Shown here piece by piece: positions 51,256 to 60,875 of a DNA stretch of 64,000 nt. Made by a program: the position numbers and the translations under genes. Position 1 is the stretch's first letter; each line of letters opens with the position of its first letter. The DNA comes from Pseudomonas sp. NC02 (GTDB lineage: Bacteria; Pseudomonadota; Gammaproteobacteria; Pseudomonadales; Pseudomonadaceae), in NCBI RefSeq assembly GCF_002874965.1, contig NZ_CP025624.1, positions 5,208,001 through 5,272,000 on the forward strand. Direction: 5' to 3'. Under the pieces are notes generated by a model. The model was not told the origin of the DNA. It saw nothing but the letters and a program-made list of their open reading frames with translations, and did not search any database.

Positions 51256-52512
51256 ATGAGCAATTACCACGCCTTCGAATGTGCCGAGCTGCCGGACGAC
51301 TACAAGCGCAGCATCGTCGCCATGAAAAAGGCCCTGCGCGCGCAGATCGGCGACGTGCCTGCGCTGTTCGCCGAGGTCAGCGAGTTCATCAGGGCTGAAA
51401 TCGCCTCGATCAAGGCCCAGCAGTCTGCCTGGCCCGAACTCGACTTTGAAACCATCGCCACCGGCCAGGTCACCGAAGCACAACGAGCCCTCATCAAACG
51501 CCGGGGCTGCCTGGTGATCCGCAACCACTTCCCCAGGGAACAGGTGCTGGCGTGGGACAAGAGCCTGCTGGACTACCTCGACCACAACCTTTTCGACGAG
51601 GTGTATCGCGGCCCGGCTGACAACTTCTTCGGCAACCTCGAAGCCTCACGCCCGGAGATATTCCCCATCTATTGGTCCGACGCCCAGATGCAAGTGCGCC
51701 AACACGAACGCATGGGCGCTGCACAGTCGTTCCTGAATCGCCTGTGGACCATCAATTCCCAAGGCCGGCAATGGTTCGACCCAGACATCAATGCGTTGTA
51801 CCCCGACCGCGTCCGCCGCCGCCCACCCGGCACCACCTCCAAAGGGCTTGGCCCGCACACCGACTCGGGCGCCCTGGAACGCTGGCTGCACCCCGCCTAC
51901 CTAAAGGTGTTCGACAAGATCTACCGCAACGATTTCAAGTCCTACGACCCCTGGGACGCTGCAAATCGCACAGAAGTCGATGAATACGCCTACAAGGACA
52001 CGGTGAAATGCTCGGCCTTCCGTACCTTCCAGGGCTGGACCGCACTGTGCGACATGCAGGCCGACCAGGGCGTGCTGCATACCTTGCCGATCCCCAAGGC
52101 GATGGCCTACATGCTGCTGCGCCCGCTGCTGGACGACGTCCCCGAAGATGAGTTGTGCGGCGTTGCGCCGGGCAAGGTGCTGCCAGTTTCAGAGAAATGG
52201 CATCCGCTGCTGGTCCAGGGCATGACCCCGATTCCGAACGTGCAGGCCGGCGATTCGGTGTGGTGGCACTGCGACGTAATCCACAGCGTCGCCCCCGTCG
52301 AAAACCAGCAAGGCTGGGGCAACGTGATGTACGTGCCCGCCGCGCCCATGTGCCCGAAAAACCTGCGGTACGCCAAGGATGTGCTCAGGGCGTTCGAGCA
52401 AGGGGCCTCACCGGATGATTTCGCCCGGGAGGACTACGAGAAAGAGTGGAAAGACCGCTTCATGACGCCGCAACTGAACACCCTCGGCCGCAAAGGGCTG
52501 GGGCTGGAATAA
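51256..52512 (+). CDS. YbiU-like DUF1479 protein (Fe(II)/2-oxoglutarate dioxygenase fold)
   Basis: 418 residues from [20 protein letters not shown]. The family has a double-stranded beta-helix fold of iron/2-oxoglutarate enzymes; possible iron ligands are H and D in [14 protein letters not shown] and the H in [12 protein letters not shown]. coli YbiU has no known substrate. The ATG at 51256 is 27 bases inside the longest open frame and fits the family start better. It lies 37 bases upstream of a sugar-binding protein gene, hinting at an operon for use of a sugar or related compound. Confidence 0.85.
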   Translation: MSNYHAFECAELPDDYKRSIVAMKKALRAQIGDVPALFAEVSEFIRAEIASIKAQQSAWPELDFETIATGQVTEAQRALIKRRGCLVIRNHFPREQVLAWDKSLLDYLDHNLFDEVYRGPADNFFGNLEASRPEIFPIYWSDAQMQVRQHERMGAAQSFLNRLWTINSQGRQWFDPDINALYPDRVRRRPPGTTSKGLGPHTDSGALERWLHPAYLKVFDKIYRNDFKSYDPWDAANRTEVDEYAYKDTVKCSAFRTFQGWTALCDMQADQGVLHTLPIPKAMAYMLLRPLLDDVPEDELCGVAPGKVLPVSEKWHPLLVQGMTPIPNVQAGDSVWWHCDVIHSVAPVENQQGWGNVMYVPAAPMCPKNLRYAKDVLRAFEQGASPDDFAREDYEKEWKDRFMTPQLNTLGRKGLGLE

Positions 52513-52549
52513 GCACCGCTCCCCAAAACAACAAAAAGGGTTATCCCAC

Positions 52550-53833
52550 ATGAAAATCCCCCATCGCCTTGCCGTTGCCATCTCCCTCGCCAGCCTTTGC
52601 ACGTTCGCCGCTCACGCAGCCGACAGCAAAGGCACTGTTGAAGTCGTCCACTACTGGACCTCGGGCGGGGAAGCCAAGTCTGTACAGGTGCTGCAACAAC
52701 TGATCGAGAAAGACGGCTTCATCTGGCAAAACAGTGCCGTGGCCGGCGGCGGTGGCGCTGCTGCCATGACCGTCCTCAAGAGCCGCGCCGTCTCCGGCAA
52801 CCCGCCCTCTGCCGCGCAGATCAAAGCTCCGGACATTCAGGAGTGGGGCAAGCTGGGCCTGCTGACCAGCGTCGACGACGTCGCCAAGGCCAATCAATGG
52901 GACAGCCTGCTGCCCGAAAGCATTGCGCAACTGATGAAATTCGACGGCCACTACGTCGCCGTACCGCTCAACATCCACCGCATCAACTGGTTATGGATCA
53001 ACCCCGAGGTGCTCAAGAAAGCCGGCGTGTCCAAAGCCCCGGCCACCCTGGAAGAACTCTACGCCGCCGGCGACAAACTCAAGGCCGCCGGCTATATCGC
53101 CATCGCCCACGGCGGCCAACCCTGGCAGGACACCACCGTATTTGAAGGCCTGGTGCTCAGCATCCTGGGCGCCGATGGCTTCCAGAAAGCCTTTATCGAC
53201 AACGACGAAGCCACCTTCACCGGCCCCAAAATGACCGAAGTCTTTGTCGCGCTGCGCAAGTTGAAGACCTACATGGACCCCAATGGCGCAGGTCAGGACT
53301 GGAACATGGAAACCGCCAAAGTCATCAATGGCCAGGCCGGCATGCAAATCATGGGGGACTGGGCCAAGAGTGAGTGGACCGCGGCGGGTAAAAAAGCCGG
53401 GGCCGATTATGAATGCGTGCCCTTCCCCGGCTCACAAGGCATTTATAGCTACACCATCGACTCACTGGCCATGTTCAAACCGTCCAGTAAAAATGATACG
53501 CCGAGCAACAACGCGGCTCGCGACGACCTGGCCAAGATCGCCCTGGAGCCGCAATTCCAGAGCGTGTTCAACCAGAACAAAGGCTCCATCCCGGTGATCA
53601 AGGGCCTGGACATGAGCCAGTTCGACAGCTGTGCCCAGGCTTCCGCCAAGGACTTCGCCGAAGCCGAGAACGCCGGCACGCTGGAGCCGAGCATGGCCTT
53701 CAACATGTCCACGTCCCAGGCGGTGCAAGGGGCGGTGTTTGATGTGGTCAGCAACTTCATGAGCAATAAAGACGCGGACCCCGCCAAGGCTGGCAAGCAG
53801 ATGTTTGCCAGCATCAAAGCCGCAGCCCAGTAA
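52550..53833 (+). CDS. Periplasmic sugar-binding protein, ABC family 1, without its transporter
   Basis: 427 residues with a signal peptide ending AAHA before ADSKG. The body resembles glucose/mannose-binding proteins such as GtsA ([51 protein letters not shown]). No permease or ATPase gene follows: a hairpin and then nrdB come next. It could feed a GtsBCD-type transporter elsewhere, or be the remainder of a reduced operon. Confidence 0.88.
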   Translation: MKIPHRLAVAISLASLCTFAAHAADSKGTVEVVHYWTSGGEAKSVQVLQQLIEKDGFIWQNSAVAGGGGAAAMTVLKSRAVSGNPPSAAQIKAPDIQEWGKLGLLTSVDDVAKANQWDSLLPESIAQLMKFDGHYVAVPLNIHRINWLWINPEVLKKAGVSKAPATLEELYAAGDKLKAAGYIAIAHGGQPWQDTTVFEGLVLSILGADGFQKAFIDNDEATFTGPKMTEVFVALRKLKTYMDPNGAGQDWNMETAKVINGQAGMQIMGDWAKSEWTAAGKKAGADYECVPFPGSQGIYSYTIDSLAMFKPSSKNDTPSNNAARDDLAKIALEPQFQSVFNQNKGSIPVIKGLDMSQFDSCAQASAKDFAEAENAGTLEPSMAFNMSTSQAVQGAVFDVVSNFMSNKDADPAKAGKQMFASIKAAAQ

Positions 53834-53846
53834 CCCCCCGCGACCC

Positions 53847-53872
53847 GTTCTTGCGCCAAACGGCGCAAGAAC
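53847..53872 (+). terminator. Hairpin after the sugar-binding protein gene
   Basis: GTTCTTGCGCC and GGCGCAAGAAC form a perfect 11-bp stem with a four-base loop, 14 bases past the stop. No T run follows. Confidence 0.65.
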
Positions 53873-54303
53873 TTCCAGACCGAATCTGCCCCAGTTCGGC
53901 GCGCTGAAACAAACGCCTACCGCCCGTCAAAAAAATCCAAGCCAGGCAAAGCCTTGTAAACCCGGACCTTGGCTGCAAACACCACCATTTTGGCCGCTCA
54001 CCGAGACCATCCGCCGCAACACAAAGTCGAATTTTTCCCTATAATGCGCGGGTAAATCGGGCCTGCAATATCCCTTTACATGGGGACGAAGAGCCAGACC
54101 TGAGGCCCCCGCTGGAGCCAGTAAGCATTGCTCCGCCCCTCAAGCCTCAAGCAGAACACCCGTAACCCTGATTCCGTTTAATGCGTGCGCTAGCTGCAAC
54201 AAACGATTCCTTAAGATCCACCGCGGCCTTTGGGCCGTGTGAACACCCAACCATCCGGTTTCACACGGGCACCTTAGAGCCCTCACGCAGGAGACGACAC
54301 GTC
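53873..54303 (+). promoter_or_regulatory. nrdB promoter and long leader
   Basis: A TATAAT at 54040-54045 followed by GCG looks like a strong -10 box; the -35 is poor. The leader of about 250 bases has a 9-bp hairpin (CCGTGTGAA ... TTCACACGG, about 54236-54269) just ahead of GGAGACGACACGTC and the ATG. I see no NrdR or DnaA box here, unlike upstream of nrdA. Confidence 0.5.
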
Positions 54304-55554
54304 ATGCTGAGCTGGGACGAGTTCGACAAAGAAGAAGACGGCGAAGTAGTTGCCAAAGGCGCCAACGCCGGCCACGCCACCGAAGCCAACATGGACCGCC
54401 TCGACGGCGCCGGCGCTGCTGCCGCCATCGAAGCCCGCGCCGTCACCGCCGCTGACTCCGCCGCCATCGTGCGCGCCAAGGCCGCCCTCGACAAACTCGA
54501 CGTCGCCGAAGGCCTCGCCGAACTCGAAGGCTCCGCCGCCCGCGTGGCCGTTGACGAAAAGCGCATGATCAACTGCCGCGCCGACCTCAACCAACTCGTA
54601 CCCTTCAAGTACGACTGGGCCTGGCAGAAATACCTCGACGGCTGCGCCAACCACTGGATGCCGCAAGAGGTCAACATGACCGCCGACATCGCCTTGTGGA
54701 AAAACCCCGAAGGCCTGACCGACGACGAACGTCGCATCGTGATGCGCAACCTCGGCTTCTTCTCCACTGCGGATTCGTTGGTCGCTAACAACCTGGTACT
54801 GGCCGTGTACCGCCTGATCACCAACCCGGAGTGCCGCCAGTACATCCTGCGCCAGGCCTTCGAAGAAGCGATCCACACCCACGCCTACCAGTACTGCATC
54901 GAATCGCTGGCCATGGATGAAGGCGAGATCTTCAACATGTACCACGAGATTCCATCGGTCGCCAAAAAGGCTGCCTGGGGCTTGAAGTACACCCGTTCGA
55001 TCTCCGATCCGAAGTTCGAAACCGGTACCGTTGAGACTGACAAAGAGCTGCTGCGCAACCTGGTGGCCTACTACTGCGTACTGGAAGGCATCTTCTTCTA
55101 CTGCGGCTTTACCCAGATTTTGTCCATGGGCCGTCGCAACAAAATGACCGGCGTGGCCGAGCAGTTCCAGTACATCTTGCGGGATGAGTCGATGCACCTG
55201 AACTTCGGTATCGATGTGATCAACCAGATCAAAATCGAAAACCCGCACCTGTGGGATGCCGAGATGAAGGAAGAAGCGACCCAGATGATCCTGCAAGGGA
55301 CTCAGCTGGAGATCGAATACGCGCGTGACACCATGCCGCGTGGGGTGTTGGGCATGAATGCGGCGATGATGGAGGACTACCTCAAGTTCATCGCGAACCG
55401 TCGTCTGTCGCAGATTGGTTTGAAAGAAGAATACCCAGGCACCACCAACCCGTTCCCGTGGATGAGCGAGATCATGGACTTGAAGAAAGAGAAGAATTTC
55501 TTTGAGACTCGTGTGATCGAGTATCAGACTGGTGGCGCGCTGAGCTGGGATTGA
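54304..55554 (+). CDS. nrdB: Class Ia ribonucleoside-diphosphate reductase, beta subunit NrdB
   Basis: R2 subunit holding the di-iron centre and tyrosyl radical that start catalysis in NrdA. 416 residues, matching the size known in Pseudomonas. Iron ligands and surroundings are seen in [18 protein letters not shown] and [14 protein letters not shown]; the Tyr region is [18 protein letters not shown]. The ATG at 54304 ([16 protein letters not shown]) follows AGGAGA; the open frame reaches back to 54181 but through the leader. nrdA is 41 kb upstream on the same strand. Confidence 0.97.
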   Translation: MLSWDEFDKEEDGEVVAKGANAGHATEANMDRLDGAGAAAAIEARAVTAADSAAIVRAKAALDKLDVAEGLAELEGSAARVAVDEKRMINCRADLNQLVPFKYDWAWQKYLDGCANHWMPQEVNMTADIALWKNPEGLTDDERRIVMRNLGFFSTADSLVANNLVLAVYRLITNPECRQYILRQAFEEAIHTHAYQYCIESLAMDEGEIFNMYHEIPSVAKKAAWGLKYTRSISDPKFETGTVETDKELLRNLVAYYCVLEGIFFYCGFTQILSMGRRNKMTGVAEQFQYILRDESMHLNFGIDVINQIKIENPHLWDAEMKEEATQMILQGTQLEIEYARDTMPRGVLGMNAAMMEDYLKFIANRRLSQIGLKEEYPGTTNPFPWMSEIMDLKKEKNFFETRVIEYQTGGALSWD

Positions 55555-55570
55555 TTCCTTAGCCAACTGA

Positions 55571-55598
55571 AAAGCCCTGACTTGTTCAGGGCTTTTTT
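55571..55598 (+). terminator. Rho-independent terminator of nrdB
   Basis: Arms AAAGCCCTGA / TCAGGGCTTT with a short loop and T6, 17 bases past the stop. Confidence 0.9.
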
Positions 55599-55699
55599 GT
55601 ATTTGCAGAGTGCCAAATCCTACAGTCTCGTAGGAAATTTCGTAGACGTGCTAGTGGCCACTCAGTATCGTCCGAGGACTTTCTACCCTCGGCGACTGT

Positions 55700-56413
55700 A
55701 TGGATATTACAAAAGACAGCATCGACTGGAGCGACGAGGAATTAGCCGCGGCAGTCGAGACCTACTTGAAGATGTTGGCGTTGGAGAAGAGCGGCCAACC
55801 CTTTAATAAAGCCCATGAAAACCGATTGCTACGTCAGGGACCAATCGCAGGTCGTACAGAAGGCTCCATCGAGTTTCGCATGCAGAATATCTCTGCGGTT
55901 CTGGTCCAAATGGGCCTGTATCGGATCAAGGGGTACAAACCTGCAAATAACGTGGGCTCGGGAGTAGAACAACAGATTCGCAAAGCCCTCACTGCCCTTC
56001 GTATATTTGAATCAGATGAAACAGCGCAAACTGCAGATGAACAAATCCTCGTCCGCCGAGCCTCCAAGCTACTGCAGCAGCCCATCGAGAAGGTGCCGGA
56101 CGGAATTGCGAAGCCACAGAAAGTGTCCATTGTCGGTACGGCTTTTGTTCGCGATCCCAAAGTACGCGCTTGGGTATTGAATGAGGCCAATGGCATTTGC
56201 GAAGGCTGCGGTTCAAACGCTCCCTTCGAAGTGGATGGCCTGCCATTTCTTGAAGTACATCACGTCAAGCACCTCGCCCAGAAGGGTTCGGATCGCATCA
56301 CCAATGCTGTAGCCTTGTGCCCGAATTGCCATCAGCGTTGTCACCGATCAAGTGACCGCGGTGACTTCACCAAAGGGCTTTACTCGAAAATCGAAAGATT
56401 GAAAGAAGAGTAA
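55700..56413 (+). CDS. HNH endonuclease, McrA-like (possible modification-dependent restriction enzyme)
   Basis: 237 residues. The N-terminal ~85 residues (IDWSDEELAAAVETYLKML; AGRTEGSIEFRMQNISAVL; GYKPANNVG) resemble, from memory, the head domain of ScoMcrA-like HNH enzymes. The C-terminal HNH domain has ICEGCGS, LEVHHVKHLAQKG with the catalytic His pair, and ALCPNCHQRCHR; four cysteines form the usual zinc site. It lacks a neighbouring methyltransferase, as expected for a type IV enzyme that cuts modified DNA. Base composition is visibly lower in GC than nrdB, which hints at transfer. Confidence 0.8.
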   Translation: MDITKDSIDWSDEELAAAVETYLKMLALEKSGQPFNKAHENRLLRQGPIAGRTEGSIEFRMQNISAVLVQMGLYRIKGYKPANNVGSGVEQQIRKALTALRIFESDETAQTADEQILVRRASKLLQQPIEKVPDGIAKPQKVSIVGTAFVRDPKVRAWVLNEANGICEGCGSNAPFEVDGLPFLEVHHVKHLAQKGSDRITNAVALCPNCHQRCHRSSDRGDFTKGLYSKIERLKEE

Positions 56414-56472
56414 ACTTCTGTGGTCACAACTGATGTATTACCAAAATTACGAGATAGGACCGAGACCCGCCC

Positions 56473-57126
56473 GTGAACCCAGACATGCTCGAATCCGGCC
56501 CCTTGGATGCCAAAGTGCTCTCCGTCTTTGACTTCGACGGCACCCTGACCCACCACGACAGCTTCGTGCCGTTCCTGAAGTTCGCCTTTGGTAAAGGCGA
56601 GTTCATGCGCAGGATGGTGAAGCTGGCGGTGCCTGGCGCGCAGTTTGTGTTGCGCGTCATCAGCCGTGATGAGCTCAAGGCACAGTTGATCCGAACCTTT
56701 ATGACCGGCGTGGACAAGGCGTGGGTTCAGCAGAAAGCTGAAGCGTATTGCCAGGCGTATTGGAACAAGTTGATGCGGCCAACCGGGCTGCAATCGGTGG
56801 CCGATGAGGTGAAGTCCGGGGCGGTGGTGACGCTGTGTTCGGCATCGCCAGCGTTGGTGTTGCAGCCGTTTGCGGATCGGCTTGGGATCAAGTTGATAGG
56901 CACTGAGCTTGAGGTGGTTGACGGAGTATTGACGGGCAAGCTCACCGGGAATAATTGCCGGTGTGAGAATAAGGTGCTTCGGCTTGAGGCGGTTTATGGG
57001 GATCTGGGGGAGTATCGGCTCAGGGCCTGGGGTGATACGCGCGGGGATCGGGAGTTGTTGGCGGCGGCGCAGGATGCGCATTTTCGGCATTTTCATGCGA
57101 AGAAGAAACGAATCAAGCAACGCTGA
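56473..57126 (+). CDS. HAD-superfamily phosphatase, SerB-like subfamily
   Basis: 217 residues starting with GTG (56473). Nucleophile motif FDFDGTLTHHDS (D20, D22), motif II TLCSASPA, the conserved lysine region (NKVLRLEAVYG), and motif IV WGDTRGDREL. This is the group of cytosolic small-molecule phosphatases with a helical cap, often annotated HAD-IB. The substrate is unknown. The last ~20 codons occur a second time 850 bases downstream, past vapBC, with a different ending; this copy has an extra HFR after AHF. Confidence 0.85.
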   Translation: MNPDMLESGPLDAKVLSVFDFDGTLTHHDSFVPFLKFAFGKGEFMRRMVKLAVPGAQFVLRVISRDELKAQLIRTFMTGVDKAWVQQKAEAYCQAYWNKLMRPTGLQSVADEVKSGAVVTLCSASPALVLQPFADRLGIKLIGTELEVVDGVLTGKLTGNNCRCENKVLRLEAVYGDLGEYRLRAWGDTRGDRELLAAAQDAHFRHFHAKKKRIKQR

Positions 57127-57167
57127 ATCGCCTGGACGACCTATCTGTGTGCGCTGGATTGACTGCC

Positions 57168-57572
57168 TTAGGCGGCGATCCAGTTTTCCACGATCAAGCC
57201 ATTCACTCGCTTGAACTCACCTTCGTTGTTAGTCACCAAGACCAATCCTGAGCTTCTGGCGTGGCCCGCGATGTGCAGGTCATTTACGCCGATTGGAGTG
57301 CCCTTCTTTTCGAGATCGGAGCGGATCGAGCCGTAGTGAAAAGCGGCCTTGTCATCGTAGTGAATGACGTCAAGCCGGGAGATGAAGTCCTCCACCGCCC
57401 GAGTATTTTTCTCAACAAACTGGCTTTTTTCGGCCCCGTGCATCAATTCCGCAAGGGTGATCGAAGAGATCACCATACGACCTACATTCGCATTGAATTT
57501 TTCCAGTATTTCCATAGGCCGACGCTTGATGATGTAGATCACGATGTTCGTATCAAGCATGTACTTAATCAT
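57168..57572 (-). CDS. vapC: PIN-domain toxin VapC
   Basis: Type II toxin-antitoxin RNase; relatives cut initiator tRNA. 134 residues from MIKYMLDTNIVIYIIKRRP. The acidic active site is visible: D7 in LDTN, E42 in LAELMHG, D98 in GVNDLHIAGHA, and the closing LVTNNEGEF. The start at 57572 overlaps the end of vapB by eight bases, so translation is coupled. A longer frame to 57674 covers vapB and is rejected. Confidence 0.92.
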   Translation of the reverse strand: MIKYMLDTNIVIYIIKRRPMEILEKFNANVGRMVISSITLAELMHGAEKSQFVEKNTRAVEDFISRLDVIHYDDKAAFHYGSIRSDLEKKGTPIGVNDLHIAGHARSSGLVLVTNNEGEFKRVNGLIVENWIAA

Positions 57573-57804
57573 CAAAGGACTCTCGCTCTTGCTGGGTTTG
57601 GTCGGCGCGCTCCTCCATAAAATCATCAGATACCGATTCGCTTGCAAGGAAAAAGCTGTCCCAAGTGTTTTCAACCGGCGAAATAATCAGTTCGCGCCCC
57701 ACGGCACGCACCTCTACAGTTTTCACCCCAGCGGGAAAACGCATGTCAGCAGGGATGCGGATATTTTGTGTACGGTTATTGGTGAAGATCGTTCCAGTAG
57801 ACAT
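57565..57804 (-). CDS. vapB: Antitoxin VapB (AbrB/SpoVT type)
   Basis: 79 residues from MSTGTIFTNNRTQNIRIPAD. The N-terminal half is a swapped-hairpin AbrB fold (QNIRIPADMRFPAGVKTVEV; VGRELIISPVENTWDSFF) that binds DNA and should autoregulate the operon; the acidic tail binds VapC. The ATG at 57804 follows AGAGGTG. The pair lies between the HAD gene and a second copy of the HAD gene end. Confidence 0.92.
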   Translation of the reverse strand: MSTGTIFTNNRTQNIRIPADMRFPAGVKTVEVRAVGRELIISPVENTWDSFFLASESVSDDFMEERADQTQQERESFDD

Positions 57805-57909
57805 AAGGAACACCTCTCTAGGCATGGGAAGACAGGTAAGAATGATAGTTTGCAGGTGCTCTATTGCATAGCTCTATAGCAGCTACCCGACGAGCGTAGC
57901 CGAACAGTA

Positions 57910-57982
57910 GCTGTTGGTAGCGGCGCAGGAAGCGCATTTTCATGCGAAGAAGAAGTTGGGCAAGTTGCGGCGGTGATGCGGG
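57910..57982 (+). pseudogene. Duplicated 3' end of the HAD gene
   Basis: TTGGTAGCGGCGCAGGAAGC and CATGCGAAGAAGAA repeat the last codons of the HAD gene (57058-57112), with a 9-base difference and a different closing LGKLRR-type tail ending in TGA at 57974-57976. Read in the HAD frame it gives LLVAAAQEAHFHAKKKLGKL. It is a relic of one end of that gene, separated from the rest by vapBC. Confidence 0.65.
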
Positions 57983-58017
57983 TGGATAGGGTCTGCGGGT
58001 AGACCGAGTTGATCCCA

Positions 58018-58051
58018 TCGCAGCCTCGCTGGGGCTCGACAGCTCCCACAG
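58018..58051. repeat. Solo degenerate REP-like sequence
   Basis: ATCGCAGCCTCGCTGGGGCT followed by CGACAGCTCCCACAG looks like the half-element of another fluorescent-pseudomonad REP class; no inverted partner is close by. Confidence 0.5.
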
Positions 58052-58087
58052 GGGATCTCTGTAGGTTCTTAGGGTGGTGGGAATTCG

Positions 58088-59047
58088 TTAGATTGGCGCT
58101 TTGAGATCCACGCCGAGTGCCGTTGCGAAGGCTTTGACCAGCGGGCTTCGTGGGGCGTTGTGGCGCAGGATGAGGTTGAACGGTGTGCTCAGGTGGATCT
58201 GCTCCGGGCATAACACGCGTAGGCGCCCTTCCCTCACCAGCGGCGCGGCGTAGTGTTCGGGGAGGAAGCCCAGGAAGCGGCCGGTGAGGATGAGGATGGC
58301 GACGGCTTCTACCTGTGAGGCCGAGGCGGACTGGCTGTCGTAGCTGACGAAGTTGGCCTTGTCGCTGTGGATCGCGTAACGATGGTTGACCACTTCATGC
58401 TGGCGCAACACATCTGCGTTGATGTCACTCGCTTCAAACAGCGGATGCCCGACGGCGCAGTACGCGTGGGACTTTTCTTCGTATAGCGGGAAATAATCGA
58501 ATTCTTCCCGCCGCTGGTACACCGGGACGATGCCGACAATCAGCCGCCCTTCCACCACGCCCCGTTCAACTTCGTCCAGTTGCGAGGCATGTAGACGTAA
58601 TCTTATTTTTGGCGACTCTGTATGTAATCTTCCCAGCGCGTTAATCAATGGTGAATTAACGTCGGAGACGGTGTTATCAATAACGCCCACACTAAGGTCG
58701 CCGATCAGTTCATTCTGTGCCGAACTAAGCTTGTCTCTGAAACTGTCTACCGAGGCAAATAATTCAATGGACGCTTGATAGACTAATTTGCCTTCTTCGG
58801 TCAGGCCAAACCCTTCCCGCCCTCGCGTACACAGGCGCATGCCGATGCGAATTTCCAGGTCGGAAATCTGCTTGCTGATCGCCGCCAAGCCCACATTCAG
58901 CTCGTTCTGCGCCGCGCTGAAGCCGCCCGCTTCGACCACAGCCTTGAACACCCGCAGCAATTTGAAATCCAGGCCGCTGAGTTGCAGGGGCGGTCTTGTG
59001 CCGGGTTTTGGCGGTATGTTTCCAGAATTGGAAAGTGGGGTTTCCAT
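58088..59047 (-). CDS. LysR-family transcriptional regulator
   Basis: 319 residues with an N-terminal winged helix (~32-90: DFKLLRVFKAVVEAGGFSAA; GLAAISKQISDLEIRIGMRL) and a two-lobed effector domain from ~115. It is divergent from the argH-like gene across 262 bases, the classic LysR layout, so it likely controls the lyase and the ABC transporter behind it. The effector is not known; a substrate of the lyase is the natural guess. I chose the ATG at 59047. Confidence 0.88.
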   Translation of the reverse strand: METPLSNSGNIPPKPGTRPPLQLSGLDFKLLRVFKAVVEAGGFSAAQNELNVGLAAISKQISDLEIRIGMRLCTRGREGFGLTEEGKLVYQASIELFASVDSFRDKLSSAQNELIGDLSVGVIDNTVSDVNSPLINALGRLHTESPKIRLRLHASQLDEVERGVVEGRLIVGIVPVYQRREEFDYFPLYEEKSHAYCAVGHPLFEASDINADVLRQHEVVNHRYAIHSDKANFVSYDSQSASASQVEAVAILILTGRFLGFLPEHYAAPLVREGRLRVLCPEQIHLSTPFNLILRHNAPRSPLVKAFATALGVDLKAPI

Positions 59048-59309
59048 AATACGTGTTGACCTCAAGTGCCATATTCAACAGGCTTTGACCTACTCCATGA
59101 ACATCGCCGGGCGGCAATAATGAACATACTTAACCGCCCTTGGCAACCTTGAATATAGCGGGTTGAACAGCTTTTACCGGCTGATTTAACGCCCATAAAA
59201 ACCTGACACTACGATCAGGACTTTTCGTTTTGCTACTGCCCTCCGAATCCATAAGGCCAAGCCACGTCCATCGGGCTTGTCACTTCTAAAAACAAGCGTG
59301 AGGAACACC

Positions 59310-60737
59310 ATGTCTCAGCCCACCGATCGCCTATGGGGTGCTCGTTTCAAGTCCGGCCCGTCTGCTGCTTTGGCGGCGCTGTCCCGTTGCCCCGAGCGCT
59401 ATTTTCGCCTGACGCCCTACGACCTCGCCGGCTCCCGGGCCCATGCCCGTGAGTTGCAGCGCGCCGGGTTGCTGGATGAGTCGGAAACCTTGCGCACCCT
59501 GGAAGCGCTGGACCGCATCGGTGAGGACTTTGCCGCTGGCCGCCTGCACCCGACGCTGGATGACGAGGATGTGCACACCTTCATCGAGCGGGTGTTGACC
59601 GAGCGTTTGGGCGCCCTGGGCGGCAAGTTGCGCGCCGGACGTTCGCGCAATGACCAGACGGCCAACGATTTGCGCCTGTTCCTGCGAGACCACGCGCGCA
59701 CCATCACCACCGAGGTGTTGGGCTTGCAGCAGGCGCTGGTGGACCAGGCCGAGCAGCATATCGAGAGCATCTGCCCGGGCTTCACCCATTTGCAGCAGGC
59801 GCAGCCGATTGTGTTCGCCCATCACTTGCTGGCTCATGCGCAGTCAATGCTGCGGGACGTGCAGCGCCTGGTGGATTGGGATGCGCGTACGGCGTTGTCG
59901 CCGTTGGGTGCTGCGGCGATGGCGGGCTCGGCGATTGCGCGCCAGCCGGAGCATTCGGCCAAGGAGATGGGTTACACCGGGCCGTGCGAAAACTCTATCG
60001 ACGCTGTAGCCAGTCGTGACCACGTGGCGGAGTTTCTGTTTGTGGCGGGCATGCTCGGGGTGAATATTTCGCGGCTGTCGGAGGAGTTTTGCCTGTGGTC
60101 GTCGCGGCAGTTTCGCTGGGTGCAGTTGGACGATGCCTACGCCACCGGTAGCTCGATCATGCCGCAGAAGAAGAACCCGGACATTGCCGAACTGGCGCGG
60201 GGTAAAGCCGGGCGATTGATTGGCAACCTGACCGGGTTGATGTCGACGCTCAAGTCCTTGCCGCTGTCGTACAACCGCGATTTGAGTGAAGACAAGCACA
60301 GTGTGTTGGACAGCGTGGATACGTTGCTGCTGGTGCTGCCGGCGATGGCCGGGATGGTCGCGACGATGAAGGTGCAGGTGGAAGAGCTGCGGCGTCAGGC
60401 GCCGATGGGTTTCACATTGGCAACTGAGGTGGCGGATTGGCTGGCCACTCGTGGTGTGCCGTTCAAGGAGGCCCATGAGATTACCGGTGCCTTGGTGCAG
60501 GCCTGTGAGAAGCATGAAATTGAATTGTGGGAAGCCTCGCCGGCGTTGTTGGCAGAGGTGGATACGCGGCTGACGCCGCAAGTGCGTGAGTGCCTGACCC
60601 TGGAAGCGGCGATTGCGGCGCGCAGTGGTTGGGGCGGTACGGCGCCGGATCGGGTGCGGGAGCAGATTGGGCGGTTGAAGGTGGCCCTGGCTGCGCAACA
60701 GAAGTGGGCAGAAAACTACACCGGCTTTCGAATTTAA
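59310..60737 (+). CDS. Argininosuccinate lyase-family protein (probable second, catabolic ArgH)
   Basis: Aspartase/fumarase superfamily enzyme of 475 residues. It has the superfamily signature with catalytic Ser in GSSIMPQKKNPDIAELARGK, the AGRSRNDQTANDLRLFLRD block and TGPCENSIDAVASRDHVAEF typical of ArgH. Argininosuccinate lyase splits argininosuccinate into arginine and fumarate. Its place between a LysR gene and an amino-acid importer, not in an arg biosynthetic locus, suggests use of an imported N-substituted aspartate. The ATG at 59310 follows GAGGAAC. Confidence 0.88.
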   Translation: MSQPTDRLWGARFKSGPSAALAALSRCPERYFRLTPYDLAGSRAHARELQRAGLLDESETLRTLEALDRIGEDFAAGRLHPTLDDEDVHTFIERVLTERLGALGGKLRAGRSRNDQTANDLRLFLRDHARTITTEVLGLQQALVDQAEQHIESICPGFTHLQQAQPIVFAHHLLAHAQSMLRDVQRLVDWDARTALSPLGAAAMAGSAIARQPEHSAKEMGYTGPCENSIDAVASRDHVAEFLFVAGMLGVNISRLSEEFCLWSSRQFRWVQLDDAYATGSSIMPQKKNPDIAELARGKAGRLIGNLTGLMSTLKSLPLSYNRDLSEDKHSVLDSVDTLLLVLPAMAGMVATMKVQVEELRRQAPMGFTLATEVADWLATRGVPFKEAHEITGALVQACEKHEIELWEASPALLAEVDTRLTPQVRECLTLEAAIAARSGWGGTAPDRVREQIGRLKVALAAQQKWAENYTGFRI

Positions 60738-60740
60738 AGA

Positions 60741-60845
60741 TTGTTCCCACGCTCTGCGTGGGAATGCCTCTTGTGACGATCCGCGTCACGCTTTGGGGAC
60801 GCAGAGCATCCCTTGCTGCATTCCCACGCAGAGCGTGGGAACGAT
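60741..60845. repeat. Inverted repeat pair GTTCCCACGCTCTGCGTGGGAA (third REP-like class)
   Basis: Each 22-base unit is itself a hairpin (arms TTCCCACGC / GCGTGGGAA): at about 60743-60764 and 60820-60842, in inverted orientation, with related fragments between. It lies between the lyase and permease genes and could separate their expression. Confidence 0.85.
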
Positions 60846-60875
60846 CAGTGTATTCAGTTGTTTTGGAGAGTCACC

